A DNA stretch of 64,000 bases from Paenibacillus sp. YYML68 (GCF_027923405.1 NZ_BQYI01000001.1:490501-554500); one strand, 5' to 3'; shown: positions 14,278-24,218, counted from the stretch's first letter. Numbers and translations are program-made. Notes: generated by a model not told the origin, from the letters alone.

Positions 14278-16713
14278 ATGAAGAAGAAGCTCGTTCTCGT
14301 TGGTAATGGTATGGCTGGCGTATCCTGTGTCGAGCAATTGCTCAAGATCGCTCCGAACAAATATGAAGTGACGATATTCGGTAAGGAGCCTCATCCGAAC
14401 TACAACCGGATTCTGCTGTCCAAGGTACTGGCTGGCGATTCGGACATGAAGGATATTGTGCTGAACGACTGGTCCTGGTATGAGGAGAACGGCATCACGC
14501 TCCATACCGGCCACGAGGTGAATCAGATTGACACCGTGAACAAGACGGTCACATCGGACCGGGGGCTGACAGTCGCCTACGATGAGCTCATTCTCGCGAC
14601 AGGCTCGCTGCCGTTCATGCTGCCGCTGCCAGGTGCGGATAAGGAAGGCGTCATCGCCTTCCGAGATATTCAAGATTGCGAGACGATGATCGAGGCGGCG
14701 AAGCAATACAAGAAGGCCGTCGTCATCGGTGGCGGCTTGCTCGGTCTGGAGGCTGCCCGCGGCCTACTGAACCTCAACATGGAAGTGTCGGTCGTTCATA
14801 TCCACCACTACTTGATGGAGCGTCAGCTCGATGAGACCGCAGCGCTCATGCTGCAGCGGGAGCTGGAGCAGCAAGGCATGCAGTTCCTGCTTCAGAAGAA
14901 CTCCGAGTCGATTCTGGGCAAAAACCGCGTCACCGGCCTCAAGTTCAAGGACGGCTCGTCAGTCGATGCGGATCTGATCGTCATGGCGGTCGGTATTAAG
15001 CCGAGCGTCGAGCTTGCGAAGTCGGCAGGTATTACGGTGAATCGCGGTATCGTGGTCAACGACTACATGGAGACGGACGTTCCAAGCGTCTACGCGGTTG
15101 GCGAGTGCGCCGAGCACCGCGGCATCGCCTACGGCCTCGTCGCTCCGCTCTATGAGCAGGGCGCTGTGCTGGCGAAGCGTCTTGCAGGCGCTGAGACGGA
15201 AGGCTACCAAGGCTCCGTCGTGTCGACGAAGCTGAAGGTGTCCGGCGTCGATGTGTTCTCTGCTGGTAACTTCGTCGATGCCCCGGGCACGCGCTCGGTA
15301 CGCGTACAGGACGACTTCGACGGCATCTACAAGAAGGTCGTCATTAAGGACGGCAAGATCATCGGCTCTGTCTTGTTCGGTGACACGAGCGACGGCTCCC
15401 GCATCTTCGCGATGATCCGCAAGGGCGAGGACGTGACGGGCAAGGAGAAGGAAGTGCTGCTGGGCGAAGGCGGCGGAGGCACGAAGAAGTCTGGCGCTGA
15501 GCTGGTCGCGGCGATGCCAGATGATGAGATCATCTGCGGCTGTAACGGCGTATCCAAGGGTGCGATCGTCAGTGCGATCAACGAGAAGGGCTGCTCCAGC
15601 GTCAACGATGTGAAGGCATGCACGAAGGCGTCGGCCTCGTGTGGCGGCTGTAAGCCGCTCGTCGCTGATGTGCTGTCGTTCGTGCTCGGCGCAGACGGCG
15701 TGCAGACGGTCAAGGAAGGCATCTGCGGCTGCACATCGCTGTCGCGTGACGAGGTCGTCGAGTCGATTCGCAGCATGAGTCTGACAACGAGCCGCGAGGT
15801 GATGAACGTGCTCGAGTGGAGCAATCCGGAAGGGTGCTCCAAGTGCCGCCCGGCGCTCAACTACTACCTCGGTATGGTATGGCCGGCTGAGCATGAGGAC
15901 GAGAGAGAATCCCGCTTCGTCAACGAGCGTAACCACGCGAACATTCAGAAGGATGGCACGTATTCGGTCGTGCCTCGTATATATGGCGGCGTCACGACGC
16001 CGCAGGATTTGAAGAAGATCGCCGAGGTAGCGGAGAAGTATGAGGTGCCGATGGTGAAGTTCACCGGCGGACAGCGGATCGACCTGCTCGGTATTAAGAA
16101 GGAGGATCTGCCTAGCGTATGGGCGGAGCTCGACATGCCTTCCGGCTACGCATACGGGAAGGCGCTCCGTACGGTCAAGACGTGTGTCGGCAACACGTTC
16201 TGCCGCTTCGGCACGCAGGACTCGATCCAGATGGGCATCGACATGGAGAAGAAGTTCGAGCGTCTGAACACACCGGCGAAGGTGAAGATGGCAGTATCCG
16301 GCTGCCCGCGTAACTGTGCCGAATCACTGATCAAGGACCTCGGTGTCGTCGCGATTGATGGAGGCTGGGAGCTGTACGTAGGCGGCAACGGCGGTACGAA
16401 GCTGCGAGGCGGCGACCTGCTCGTGAAGGTGAAGACGAGCGACGAGGTGCTGGAATGGACGGGCGCGTTCCTGCAATATTACCGCGAGACGGGCAAGTTC
16501 AACGAGCGTACGTCCGAATGGACGGAGCGTATGGGGCTTGATGCGATCAAGCAGGCGCTGGAGAAGGCGGAGGATCGTCAGGCGCTCGTCGAGCGGATCG
16601 AGCATACGCTGAGCCTGATGAAGGACCCATGGAAGGAAATTATCGAGACCGAGCAGCTGAAGGCGACGTTCGAGGTGCTGGCTGAGGTCGAGGTAGCGGC
16701 AGCGGCAGAGTAA
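14278..16713 (+). CDS. nirB: Assimilatory/dissimilatory NADH nitrite reductase, large subunit
   Basis: An 811-residue cytoplasmic enzyme that reduces nitrite to ammonium with NAD(P)H. Order of domains: FAD/NAD(P)H oxidoreductase (residues 1-about 390; KLVLVGNGMAG and VVIGGGLLGLEAARG are the two dinucleotide sites), two BFD-like [2Fe-2S] regions (about 417-535; CGC-x-CGGC and CGC-x-CSKC), then the nitrite/sulfite reductase repeats. Siroheme/[4Fe-4S] ligands are TCVGNTFC (near residue 635) and SGCPRNC (near 675). The ATG at 14278 has GATGGAG at 11-base spacing; an in-frame GTG at 14269 is too close to it. nirD follows 56 bp downstream. No siroheme or nitrate reductase genes are next to it. Confidence 0.96.
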   Translation: MKKKLVLVGNGMAGVSCVEQLLKIAPNKYEVTIFGKEPHPNYNRILLSKVLAGDSDMKDIVLNDWSWYEENGITLHTGHEVNQIDTVNKTVTSDRGLTVAYDELILATGSLPFMLPLPGADKEGVIAFRDIQDCETMIEAAKQYKKAVVIGGGLLGLEAARGLLNLNMEVSVVHIHHYLMERQLDETAALMLQRELEQQGMQFLLQKNSESILGKNRVTGLKFKDGSSVDADLIVMAVGIKPSVELAKSAGITVNRGIVVNDYMETDVPSVYAVGECAEHRGIAYGLVAPLYEQGAVLAKRLAGAETEGYQGSVVSTKLKVSGVDVFSAGNFVDAPGTRSVRVQDDFDGIYKKVVIKDGKIIGSVLFGDTSDGSRIFAMIRKGEDVTGKEKEVLLGEGGGGTKKSGAELVAAMPDDEIICGCNGVSKGAIVSAINEKGCSSVNDVKACTKASASCGGCKPLVADVLSFVLGADGVQTVKEGICGCTSLSRDEVVESIRSMSLTTSREVMNVLEWSNPEGCSKCRPALNYYLGMVWPAEHEDERESRFVNERNHANIQKDGTYSVVPRIYGGVTTPQDLKKIAEVAEKYEVPMVKFTGGQRIDLLGIKKEDLPSVWAELDMPSGYAYGKALRTVKTCVGNTFCRFGTQDSIQMGIDMEKKFERLNTPAKVKMAVSGCPRNCAESLIKDLGVVAIDGGWELYVGGNGGTKLRGGDLLVKVKTSDEVLEWTGAFLQYYRETGKFNERTSEWTERMGLDAIKQALEKAEDRQALVERIEHTLSLMKDPWKEIIETEQLKATFEVLAEVEVAAAAE

Positions 16714-16769
16714 CGGGGCAGAAGCATAGACGGATTGGCTAAATTTATATTCGAAAGGACTGAGTCGAT

Positions 16770-17099
16770 ATGAACCGTATTATCGTGGGTCACATGTCCG
16801 ATATTATGGAGAAGCGCTCGCGGGTGGTCGTAGCCGGCGGGAAGGAAATCGCGATCTTCAAGCTGTCCACGGGGGAGCTGAAGGCGATCGAGAACAAGTG
16901 CCCGCATAAGGGCGGCAAGCTGTCCGAAGGCATTCTGTGCGATCATCATGTCTTCTGTCCGCTGCATGACTGGAAGATCGACGTGAATGACGGTCTTGTG
17001 CAGGCTCCGGATGAGGGCTGTGTCGAGACATTCCGCATCGAGGTCGAGGAAGGCGGACTGCTGGCTCTTTATTTGAACGAGGTTGATATGGCTTCTTAA
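16770..17099 (+). CDS. nirD: Nitrite reductase small subunit, Rieske-type
   Basis: A 109-residue Rieske-like protein with both cluster motifs: CPHKGG (near residue 44) and CPLHDW (near 63), so a [2Fe-2S] cluster with two Cys and two His ligands is expected. Many NirD proteins have lost these residues; this one keeps them. It partners NirB in nitrite reduction. AAAGGA lies upstream of the ATG and the gene is in the nirB transcription unit. Confidence 0.93.
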   Translation: MNRIIVGHMSDIMEKRSRVVVAGGKEIAIFKLSTGELKAIENKCPHKGGKLSEGILCDHHVFCPLHDWKIDVNDGLVQAPDEGCVETFRIEVEEGGLLALYLNEVDMAS

Positions 17100-17270
17100 T
17101 TAAAAATTAACATGCACTCCAAAGTGCCTGACGAGGCTGGCTAGCGTAAGCGGCGGCTTCGAACGGGTGCTTTTTTTTCGTGCGGCGGGAAGGAGAATAA
17201 CTTTGCTTCTAGGCAGCTCCATCGCTTATAGTGAAGGAAGTACAAGCATAAGGTGGTTGGGAACTGAGCT

Positions 17271-17861
17271 ATGGATTGGACGAACAAGCTGACCTCGATC
17301 AGGTGGGAAGATATACAGCACTGGCTGCAGCAGTACGAGTCATTGGGCCCGATTCCGGGAATCGTCGCGCCGATGCTCGAGTCATTCTTCCCTGTGCTGC
17401 CGTTAGTGGCAATACTCGTTGCGAATGTGAACGCCTATGGACTAGGCCAAGGGTTCCTGCTCTCGTGGATTGGCGTCGTAGCAGGTTCCATTAGCGTATT
17501 CGCCATCGTGCGGGCGCTGGGTGGTCGTCTGCGCAGCATGCTGGAGAGTCGTCTGCCGCGGACGGAGAAGCTGATTCATTGGCTGGAGAAGCACGGCTTC
17601 ACGTCGATCTTCCTGCTCGCCTGCTTCCCGTTCACGCCGTCCTCGCTGGTCAATATCGTGTCGGGCATGTCGCGCATTCCGTTCCATACGTTCTTCACGG
17701 CGACGCTGCTCGGCAAGGGCGTCATGATCTTCCTCGTCTCGATGGCCGGTAGCGACCTTGGGGGCATGCTGAGGAATCCGTGGAAGCTGGCGCTCATTAT
17801 TGGGGTGCTGGCGCTGATGTGGTTCATTGGCAAGAGGCTGGAGAAACGGTATATGAAGTAA
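17271..17861 (+). CDS. TVP38/TMEM64 (VTT domain) family membrane protein
   Basis: A 196-residue membrane protein with about five hydrophobic segments. The family motif region is visible: an E-x-x-FPVLPL start (ESFFPVLPLVAILVAN), a GxxxG-type segment LLSWIGVVAGSISVFAIVR, and FLLACFPFTPSSLVNIVSGM with the conserved Pro and Asn-x-x-x-G. Proteins of this class are linked to lipid scrambling or membrane homeostasis; the exact role here is unknown. It stands alone between nirD and rsgA. Confidence 0.88.
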   Translation: MDWTNKLTSIRWEDIQHWLQQYESLGPIPGIVAPMLESFFPVLPLVAILVANVNAYGLGQGFLLSWIGVVAGSISVFAIVRALGGRLRSMLESRLPRTEKLIHWLEKHGFTSIFLLACFPFTPSSLVNIVSGMSRIPFHTFFTATLLGKGVMIFLVSMAGSDLGGMLRNPWKLALIIGVLALMWFIGKRLEKRYMK

Positions 17862-18000
17862 GGAGGCGGTGTAACCGAGCAGATTATTCGGTTATAACCG
17901 TCTTTTCCATAGTAAGGGAGTGAGCCTGTGTCTATACTGAAGCATGCAGGGCGATGCAGCTATCGTCTGTGCAGCATTCGTGAAGGCGGAGGTACGACGA

Positions 18001-19077
18001 TTGAATGATATCGATCTGAGAGCTTGGGGCTGGCGCGAGGAGCTGGAGCAGCCGTTCGCTCCGTGGAAGGAGCAGGGCTGTGTGCCGGGGCGCGTCGTGC
18101 TGGAGCATAAGCGGCTGTACCGTGTGAGGAGCGAGCATGGCGAGCTGCTGGCCGAGGTATCCGGCAAAATGATGCATCTAGCCGTAGGCCGGGCTGATTA
18201 TCCCGCGGTCGGTGATTGGGTCGTGCTGCGTGCGCGTCCTGAGGAGGGCCGGGCGACGATTCAGGCTGTGCTGCCGCGCAGCAGCAAGTTCTCCCGCAAG
18301 GCGGCGGGGTCTACGGTGCAGGAGCAGGTCGTGGCGGCCAATATCGACACGGTATTCCTCGTGCACGCGCTGAACCATGATTATAATGTGCGGCGGCTGG
18401 AGCGCTACTTGACGCTTGCTTACGAGAGCGGCGCACAGCCTGTCGTGCTGCTAAGCAAGGCCGATCTGTGCGAGTCGGTCGCGGATCGGCTGTCCGAGGT
18501 GCGGCTCATCGCGCCGGGTGCGCCCGTGTACGCGCTCAGCACGGTCAAGGATGAAGGGCTGGAGCCGCTGAAGGTGTACCTGCAGCCGGGACTGACGGTG
18601 GCGCTGCTCGGCTCGTCCGGGGCGGGCAAGTCGACGCTCGCGAACAAGCTGTATGGCGCTGAGCTGCTACGGACCGGCGAGATCCGCGAAGGGGACGACC
18701 GCGGCCGTCACACGACGACGCACCGCGAGCTGGTGCGGCTGCCTTCGGGCGCGCTATTGATCGATACGCCCGGCATGCGGGAGCTGCAGCTGTGGGAGGC
18801 GGAGAGCGGGCTTGCCGCTGCGTTCGACGACGTCGAGGAGGTGGCTGCGCGGTGTCGCTTCGGCGACTGCAGCCATGCGGGCGAGCCGGGCTGCGCCGTA
18901 CAGGCGGCGCTGGTGAGCGGCGCTCTTGCAGACGCTCGCTACCAGAGCTACGTCAAGCTGCAGAAGGAGCTGGCGTATGAGGCGAGGCGGGCGGACAGCT
19001 CACTGCAGCGGGCGGAGAAGGAGCGCTGGAAGAAGCTTCATGGCGATATGAAGAAGCATCCGAAGCGGCCGCGATAG
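18001..19077 (+). CDS. rsgA: Small ribosomal subunit biogenesis GTPase RsgA
   Basis: A circularly permuted GTPase that acts in late maturation of the 30S subunit. Motif order is G4 (LLSKADL, near residue 151), G1 (GSSGAGKST, near 203) and G3 (DTPGM, near 256), as expected for the permuted family; an N-terminal OB-fold and a C-terminal zinc site (CRFGDCSH then a Cys in EPGC) flank it. The best start is the TTG at 18001: GGAGG lies 8 bases upstream and the DIDLRAWGW start matches the family. A longer in-frame ATG at 17944 has no good ribosome binding site. An isolated copy away from the usual rpe/thiN cluster suggests a possible second rsgA gene in this genome. Confidence 0.93.
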   Translation: MNDIDLRAWGWREELEQPFAPWKEQGCVPGRVVLEHKRLYRVRSEHGELLAEVSGKMMHLAVGRADYPAVGDWVVLRARPEEGRATIQAVLPRSSKFSRKAAGSTVQEQVVAANIDTVFLVHALNHDYNVRRLERYLTLAYESGAQPVVLLSKADLCESVADRLSEVRLIAPGAPVYALSTVKDEGLEPLKVYLQPGLTVALLGSSGAGKSTLANKLYGAELLRTGEIREGDDRGRHTTTHRELVRLPSGALLIDTPGMRELQLWEAESGLAAAFDDVEEVAARCRFGDCSHAGEPGCAVQAALVSGALADARYQSYVKLQKELAYEARRADSSLQRAEKERWKKLHGDMKKHPKRPR

Positions 19078-19309
19078 GTGGGAGCAACGCTAGCGGTGGG
19101 CTGACGGTCTTAGCGCTCCAGACGGTTCAGACGGTCCCAGGGGGAAGCAGCCCCGGCATGAGCGGGTTCTCCTGCGTGGAGTCGTCGAGGGCCTCCATAG
19201 CTAGCAAGCGCCTAAAGTGAGGTCAGCTGGACGCGAGCCCATTCGTTCTGTCCGCCCTAGGCATAGGATATAGCGTAAGTCAATCAGCTCCCCAAGGAGG
19301 ACGATATTC

Positions 19310-19402
19310 ATGACACACGCAGGTAATGCCTATACAACGACAGGTGCCATTCTGGTTCTGTTCATTCTTCTTGTGATCATCTGCAGCACGGTTCTGGTCT
19401 AA
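19310..19402 (+). CDS. YjcZ-family sporulation micro-protein (30 residues)
   Basis: A 30-residue peptide with a short polar N terminus (THAGNAYTTTG) and one hydrophobic helix GAILVLFILLVIICSTVLV. This is the pattern of YjcZ-type peptides made in large numbers during sporulation of Bacillales. AAGGAGG lies 9 bases before the ATG. CATAGGATA (19262-19270) fits the CATAnnnTA -10 of mother-cell sigma-K promoters, though a matching -35 is not clear. It is too short for default gene callers and easily missed. Confidence 0.8.
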   Translation: MTHAGNAYTTTGAILVLFILLVIICSTVLV

Positions 19403-19466
19403 CGCATAATGATGAGCAGCGCGCGTGGCTTAGCGCCGCATGGCTGCCTATTCAATAGCATCCTAA

Positions 19467-19503
19467 CAAGCGCCGCTCTTCCCATGAGGGAGGGCGGCGC
19501 TTG
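19467..19503. terminator. Strong hairpin downstream of the YjcZ-like gene
   Basis: CAAGCGCCGC pairs perfectly with GCGGCGCTTG and the loop ends add CTCTTCCC/GGGAGG-type pairing. There is no T-run on either side, so termination is uncertain. Confidence 0.4.
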
Positions 19504-19590
19504 CGGTGTGGAGCGGTATGCTGCGTTCCTCGGTGACTCGGTGCCTTGCGCATAGCGGCGGCAGTCTCCAGACGAACGACGGGCTTACGC

Positions 19591-20079
19591 CTAGGCCATC
19601 TGCGCCCATTCCTCTTGGGCCGGTCCGTAGACGCCAGGCACCTTCAGTCCGGCTTGACGCATGAGGACGGTCATCTGGCCGCGATGATGAATCTGGTGCG
19701 CAACCAGAATGTGCAGCGTCAGCCCGTTCGGCCAAGGCTCGCCGTACAAGTTCACAAGCTCCTGCAGCGACGCGTCGGTCCACTGCGAGCGGATCGCCTC
19801 CAGCATGGAGTCACAGGCACGCTCATAGCTCTGGACGATGTCTTCGGCCGTAGCAGGCATCTGGGCATGCTCACCCGGCGCCTCGAATGTCAGTCCGGTA
19901 CGGCTCATCATCTCGTGCAGTGTTGTGACGAGGTGCCACGCCAGCTCGCCGAGCTTGCGATGGCCGGGTGCTACCTCCTGAGAGAGGGATTCATCGGTCA
20001 GTGCGCGGAGCACCTTCAGGGTGGAGCTGCTTTCAAACTGCCACGTCTCTTCGAATCCAGCGATTGTTTGGTACATCAT
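19591..20079 (-). CDS. DinB-family protein
   Basis: A four-helix protein of about 162 residues. The three His of the DinB metal site are visible: HLVTTLHEM and HQIHHRGQM. DinB/YfiT-like proteins include bacillithiol transferases and enzymes that detoxify small molecules; the substrate cannot be told. The ATG at 20079 (MMYQTIAGFEETWQF) is preferred because AAAGGA is 11 bases upstream; a longer frame begins at 20118. It is transcribed on the same strand as glnS but a hairpin separates them. Confidence 0.85.
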   Translation of the reverse strand: MMYQTIAGFEETWQFESSSTLKVLRALTDESLSQEVAPGHRKLGELAWHLVTTLHEMMSRTGLTFEAPGEHAQMPATAEDIVQSYERACDSMLEAIRSQWTDASLQELVNLYGEPWPNGLTLHILVAHQIHHRGQMTVLMRQAGLKVPGVYGPAQEEWAQMA

Positions 20080-20220
20080 GGGCCAATACATCCTTTCAAG
20101 GGGGAGTGGGATTGCCATGAAGTGCTACAGGTTGTATATATCCAATTCCACACATATGTTCGTATTTCCTGCCGGCTATATGTTAAGGAATAATTAAGTT
20201 ATACGCGCGCACATAACGAA

Positions 20221-20260
20221 GGCCGTCCCCCCCTCCGTCGGAACGGATGAAGAGACGGCC
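20221..20260 (-). terminator. Hairpin between glnS and the DinB gene
   Basis: GGCCGTC (20221-20227) pairs with GACGGCC (20254-20260) and lies just past the glnS stop. Only a weak T-rich tail follows on the minus strand. Confidence 0.5.
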
Positions 20261-20302
20261 CTATTCATATGCAGACAGTAGACAAGTAGACAGGGGGCAG
20301 GA

Positions 20303-21982
20303 TCAGCCCTTGCCCTTGGTGGCGTCGAACGAGCTCTTCAGCGAGACGATACGGTTGAAGACGAGCTTCTCAGCACTCGTATGCTTCGGATCGACATTGA
20401 AGTAGCCGTGACGGAAAAACTGGAACTTGTCGTGCCCCGCTGCATCCTTCATGTTATCTTCGACATAGCCTTGCACGGACACGAACGACTGCGGATTCAG
20501 GTTGTCGAGGAAGCTGTCGCTCTCGCCAGCCGATGCATCAAGAATGAGCGGCTCGTACAGCCGGAATTCGGCCTTGCGCGCCTGAGTCGCCTCGACCCAG
20601 TGAATCGTCCCCTTCACCTTGCGGCCGGTGAAGCCGCTGCCGCTCTTCGTCTCAGGGTCGTACGTGCAGCGAAGCTCGATCACTTGACCGGCCTCATCCT
20701 TCACGACCTCCTCGCACTTGATGAAGTACGCGTGCTTCAGACGCACCTCGTTGCCCGGGAACAAGCGGTGGTAGCCCTTGACCGGCTCCTCCATGAAGTC
20801 ATCCTGCTCCACATAGATCTCACGGGAAAAAGGAATGTGCCGAACGCCCATCTCCTCGTTCTCGGAGTTGATCTCGGCCTCCAGCATCTCGACCTGCCCC
20901 TCCGGGTAGTTCGTGATGACGATCTTCAGCGGCTGCAGCACCGCCATCGTGCGCGGAGCCTTCAGCTTCAGGTCCTCGCGGATGAAGTGCTCGAGCAGCT
21001 TCTCATCGACCGTGCTGTTCGCCTTGGCGACGCCGATCTCGCGGCAAAACTCGCGAATCGCCTCCGGTGTATATCCGCGGCGACGCAAGCCTGAGATGGT
21101 CGGCATGCGCGGGTCGTCCCAGCCGTCCACCACCTGCTCGTCGACGAGCTGCTTCAGCTTTCTCTTACTCATCACCGTGTTGGTTACGTTCAGTCTGGCG
21201 AATTCGTACTGCTGCGGCACGCAGTCCATCTCACAGGCACGGATGACCCAATCGTACAGCGGTCTGTGGTCGGCGAATTCGAGCGTACAGATCGAATGCG
21301 TCACGCCCTCGATCGCATCCTCCAGCGGATGCGCATAGTCGTACATCGGGTAGATGCACCACTTGTCGCCAGTATTATGATGATGCGCGTGGGAGATGCG
21401 GTACAGCACCGGATCGCGCATGTTCAGGTTCGGTGAAGCCATATCGATCTTGGCGCGAAGCACCTTCTCGCCGTTCTGGAACTCACCCTTGCGCATGCGC
21501 TCGAACAGGTCGAGATTCTCCTCAACGGAGCGGCTGCGGAACGGGCTGTCTTGTCCTGGCTCCGTCAGCGTGCCGCGCGTCTTGCGAATGTCGTCGGCCG
21601 ACAGATCGCACACGTACGCTTGTCCCTTCTTGATCAGCAGCACGGCGCGGTTGTACATCTCCTCGAAGAAGTCGGAGGCGAAGAACAGCTTCTCCCAATC
21701 GAAGCCGAGCCACAACACATCCTCCTTAATCGATTCAACGTACTCCGTATCCTCCTTCAGCGGGTTCGTATCGTCGAAGCGAAGATGCGTGCGGCCGTTG
21801 AACTCATCGGCGACCTCGAAGTTGAGGCAGATCGACTTCGCATGTCCGATATGGAGGTAGCCGTTCGGCTCCGGCGGGAAGCGCGTGACGATCTCCTTCA
21901 CTTTACCGGACTTGAGATCCTCAGCGACGATTTGCTTAATGAAATGATTAGATGAAGCAGGCGCAGGTTTCGTTCTCTCCAC
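20303..21982 (-). CDS. glnS: Glutaminyl-tRNA synthetase
   Basis: A 559-residue class I aminoacyl-tRNA synthetase that charges tRNA-Gln. The HIGH motif is [15 protein letters not shown] (about residue 36) and the KMSKS equivalent is [11 protein letters not shown] (about 270). The C-terminal anticodon-binding beta-barrels are complete (to [11 protein letters not shown]). The start is GTG with AGAGAGG about 11 bases upstream. Most Firmicutes make Gln-tRNA-Gln by the GatCAB amidotransferase route, so a stand-alone GlnRS is uncommon in the phylum and is generally taken as horizontally acquired, although it is known in Paenibacillus. I found no T-box leader upstream. Confidence 0.97.
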   Translation of the reverse strand: MERTKPAPASSNHFIKQIVAEDLKSGKVKEIVTRFPPEPNGYLHIGHAKSICLNFEVADEFNGRTHLRFDDTNPLKEDTEYVESIKEDVLWLGFDWEKLFFASDFFEEMYNRAVLLIKKGQAYVCDLSADDIRKTRGTLTEPGQDSPFRSRSVEENLDLFERMRKGEFQNGEKVLRAKIDMASPNLNMRDPVLYRISHAHHHNTGDKWCIYPMYDYAHPLEDAIEGVTHSICTLEFADHRPLYDWVIRACEMDCVPQQYEFARLNVTNTVMSKRKLKQLVDEQVVDGWDDPRMPTISGLRRRGYTPEAIREFCREIGVAKANSTVDEKLLEHFIREDLKLKAPRTMAVLQPLKIVITNYPEGQVEMLEAEINSENEEMGVRHIPFSREIYVEQDDFMEEPVKGYHRLFPGNEVRLKHAYFIKCEEVVKDEAGQVIELRCTYDPETKSGSGFTGRKVKGTIHWVEATQARKAEFRLYEPLILDASAGESDSFLDNLNPQSFVSVQGYVEDNMKDAAGHDKFQFFRHGYFNVDPKHTSAEKLVFNRIVSLKSSFDATKGKG

Positions 21983-22221
21983 GGTGGTATCAACCTCTCT
22001 CTACGTGACAATATCGTATCGCAATAAGACCGTAAATCTATTACTCCTTATAATACACAATTTTACCGTGGATTATAATGGTTTTTCGCGACATTCGCTC
22101 GCAGGAGGTGCTGTTGGACGAGGGTTAGTCCGTTTTTGCCCCCATAAAATGACAACCGATGACGAATGCTCTACTACGCCCGACGAACCATTGGTACGCA
22201 AAATGTGGAGGAGGGATCACG

Positions 22222-22761
22222 ATGAATACGAATGATAACGCTGGAAATGAGCAGAGGTACGAGCAGGAAAGGGCCTATGACCCTCAGAGGAGGTACGAGT
22301 CGTCTAGATCGCATGAGCAGGCGGATAGGCTTGAGGAGGCGGGCAGAGGAGCGCGTGAGCAAGGTGTCGAGCGTGATGAGGCGGGCTCGTATGGGCGAGG
22401 CGGGGCGTACGATCAGCAGAGCATGCTGGAGCAGGCGTATGCAGCAGGTCGCCGTGAGGCGGCTGAGGAGCGACATCGGGCGCAAGCCCGCGGCTGGCGG
22501 TGGGTGTGGCTGGTCGCTGCTGTGCTCGGCGTCGGGGTGATCGCGGTGATGCTCGGGGCATTGCTCGGCGGGCTTGAGGATGTCGGGCAGGCGGTTACGC
22601 AGCAAACGGAGGCCGTCAAGGCGCAGACCGAGGCGGTGCAAGAGCAGACCGGCGTTCTGCACAGTATGCGGCAGGAGCTGGCGAGTGTGACCAGTGAGGT
22701 GAAGTCGCTCGCCGATACCGTCCGACAGGCGGTGCAGTCGTTCTTCGCCTCGATGGGCTAG
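22222..22761 (+). CDS. Single-pass membrane protein with charged N terminus and coiled-coil tail
   Basis: A 179-residue protein from the ATG at 22222, which is preceded by GGAGGAGGG. Residues 1-90 are highly polar and rich in Arg, Glu, Gly and Tyr; one membrane helix (WVWLVAAVLGVGVIAVMLGALL) follows; the last 70 residues have a heptad pattern (QTEAVKAQTEAVQEQTGVL) with a tandem QTEAV repeat, so an extracytoplasmic coiled coil is likely. I do not recognise a family. The N-terminal half looks disordered. It stands between glnS (divergent) and a DUF2252 gene 113 bp downstream. Confidence 0.75.
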   Translation: MNTNDNAGNEQRYEQERAYDPQRRYESSRSHEQADRLEEAGRGAREQGVERDEAGSYGRGGAYDQQSMLEQAYAAGRREAAEERHRAQARGWRWVWLVAAVLGVGVIAVMLGALLGGLEDVGQAVTQQTEAVKAQTEAVQEQTGVLHSMRQELASVTSEVKSLADTVRQAVQSFFASMG

Positions 22762-22874
22762 AATGGACTAGACCGCGTTGACATTAGCTTTCTGGATCGG
22801 CTACGATGAGGCATAATGACGGAATTGCCAGCAGGCAGCTCGTGTTCGTTGATGCGTGGAGAGGAGCCGATCGG

Positions 22875-24218
22875 ATGCCTATAGAGGAGAAAATTATGCG
22901 CGTGCAGCGCACGCACCGCAAGCTGCGGAAGCTGCTGCTGCAGCGCATATTCGATGAGTTTGACGGGGAGCTGATGGAGCTTGCCGAGGAGGGCCGCCGG
23001 GCGAAGTATGCGAAGATGGGGGCGAGCTCCTTTTCCTTCTTCAGGGGGAGCGCGTATTTGTTCTATTTCGACACGAGCCGGGAGTGGTTCCCGTATCATA
23101 CGCCAGACGCTTACCCGACCTGGATTCAGGGCGATCTGCACTTCGAGAACTTCGGTGTGTTCCAGAGCGAGCTGGGTCGTCTGGTGTATGACGTGAATGA
23201 TTTTGACGAGGGCTATATGGGCTCTTACTTGTTCGATATATTGCGGATGAGCGTAAGCATTGCGCTCGTGGCGCGTCAGCTAGGGCTTGGCGGCGAGGAT
23301 GAGCATCAGGCGATCACGGCGTATACGGATGCTTATGTGAAGCAGATTCGCCGCTTCGCCCGTCGCAAGGACGATCCGCGGACGCTCGTGTTCGATAAGG
23401 AGCACGCGACCGGGCCGATTCGCAAGCTGCTGAAGAAGGCGGAGAAGCGCGCGGCCTCGCAGTTCCTCGAGGGTGTGACGATGCTGACGAGGGATGAGCG
23501 TACGTTCGTGCGCAGCGAGGAGCTGCTCGTGCTGAGCGCGGAGGAGCGGCGGCAGCTGGACGAGGCGTGGCCGGACTATCTGGCGACGATTGAACCCGAC
23601 GCGCTGCGGCCTGCGAGCAGCTATGCGATCAAGGACGCAGCGGTGAAGCACGGCTCCGGTACGGCGTCGATCGGACTGGACCGCTACTACGTGCTGATCG
23701 AGGGAGAGGGCGGCGAGCAGTCGCCGGAGGACCGCGTGATCGAGGTGAAGGAGGTGCGCATTCCGGTGCCGGCCTACTTCATGCCGTATCACGAGCCGTT
23801 CTGGGAGCGCTTCGCCCATCAGGGCAAGCGGGTGACGGTGACGCAGCAGATGATGCACCATGAGGCGGACCCGTTCCTCGGGTACTTGTCGATGGGCGAC
23901 CGGCAGTTCTACGTGCGCGAGCGTTCGCCGTACAAGAAGAAGCTGAAGCTGGAGAAGCTGGCGGGAGCGGAGGAGCTCGTGGAGGTGCTGGACTGCATGG
24001 GCCGCATCACAGCGAAGCTGCATGCGCGGGCCGATGCGGATATGGCACACAGCTTGATCGAGTACCACAGCGAGGACGAGATCGCGAAGGCGATCGGCGA
24101 GGACGAGCAGTCGTTCAGCGCCTTCGTGGCGCGCTGGGCGTCCGCGTATGCGTATCAGGTGGAGGCGGACTACGAGCTGTTCACCGAATGGGTGCAGGAG
24201 CGGTCAGTGCAGGCGTGA
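22875..24218 (+). CDS. DUF2252 family protein (kinase-like fold)
   Basis: About 447 residues. It contains the family motifs SFSFFRGSAYLFYFD, WIQGDLHFENFGVF (near residue 85) and VYDVNDFDEGYMGSYLFDI (near 105). GDLHxEN and the later DxNDFD correspond to the catalytic and metal-binding loops of protein-kinase-like and aminoglycoside-phosphotransferase-like folds, so a phosphotransferase is possible; no biochemical function is established to my knowledge. GAGAGGAG lies 8 bases before the ATG at 22875, so that start is preferred over an ATG at 22806 without a site. Confidence 0.85.
   Translation: MPIEEKIMRVQRTHRKLRKLLLQRIFDEFDGELMELAEEGRRAKYAKMGASSFSFFRGSAYLFYFDTSREWFPYHTPDAYPTWIQGDLHFENFGVFQSELGRLVYDVNDFDEGYMGSYLFDILRMSVSIALVARQLGLGGEDEHQAITAYTDAYVKQIRRFARRKDDPRTLVFDKEHATGPIRKLLKKAEKRAASQFLEGVTMLTRDERTFVRSEELLVLSAEERRQLDEAWPDYLATIEPDALRPASSYAIKDAAVKHGSGTASIGLDRYYVLIEGEGGEQSPEDRVIEVKEVRIPVPAYFMPYHEPFWERFAHQGKRVTVTQQMMHHEADPFLGYLSMGDRQFYVRERSPYKKKLKLEKLAGAEELVEVLDCMGRITAKLHARADADMAHSLIEYHSEDEIAKAIGEDEQSFSAFVARWASAYAYQVEADYELFTEWVQERSVQA

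Noticed and set aside
14959-15936. 325-codon minus-strand frame
   Set aside because: Fully inside nirB on the opposite strand with Arg/His/Ala-rich sequence typical of shadows.
21983-22221. T-box or other riboswitch upstream of glnS
   Set aside because: No T-box consensus or specifier/anti-terminator structure was found in the leader.
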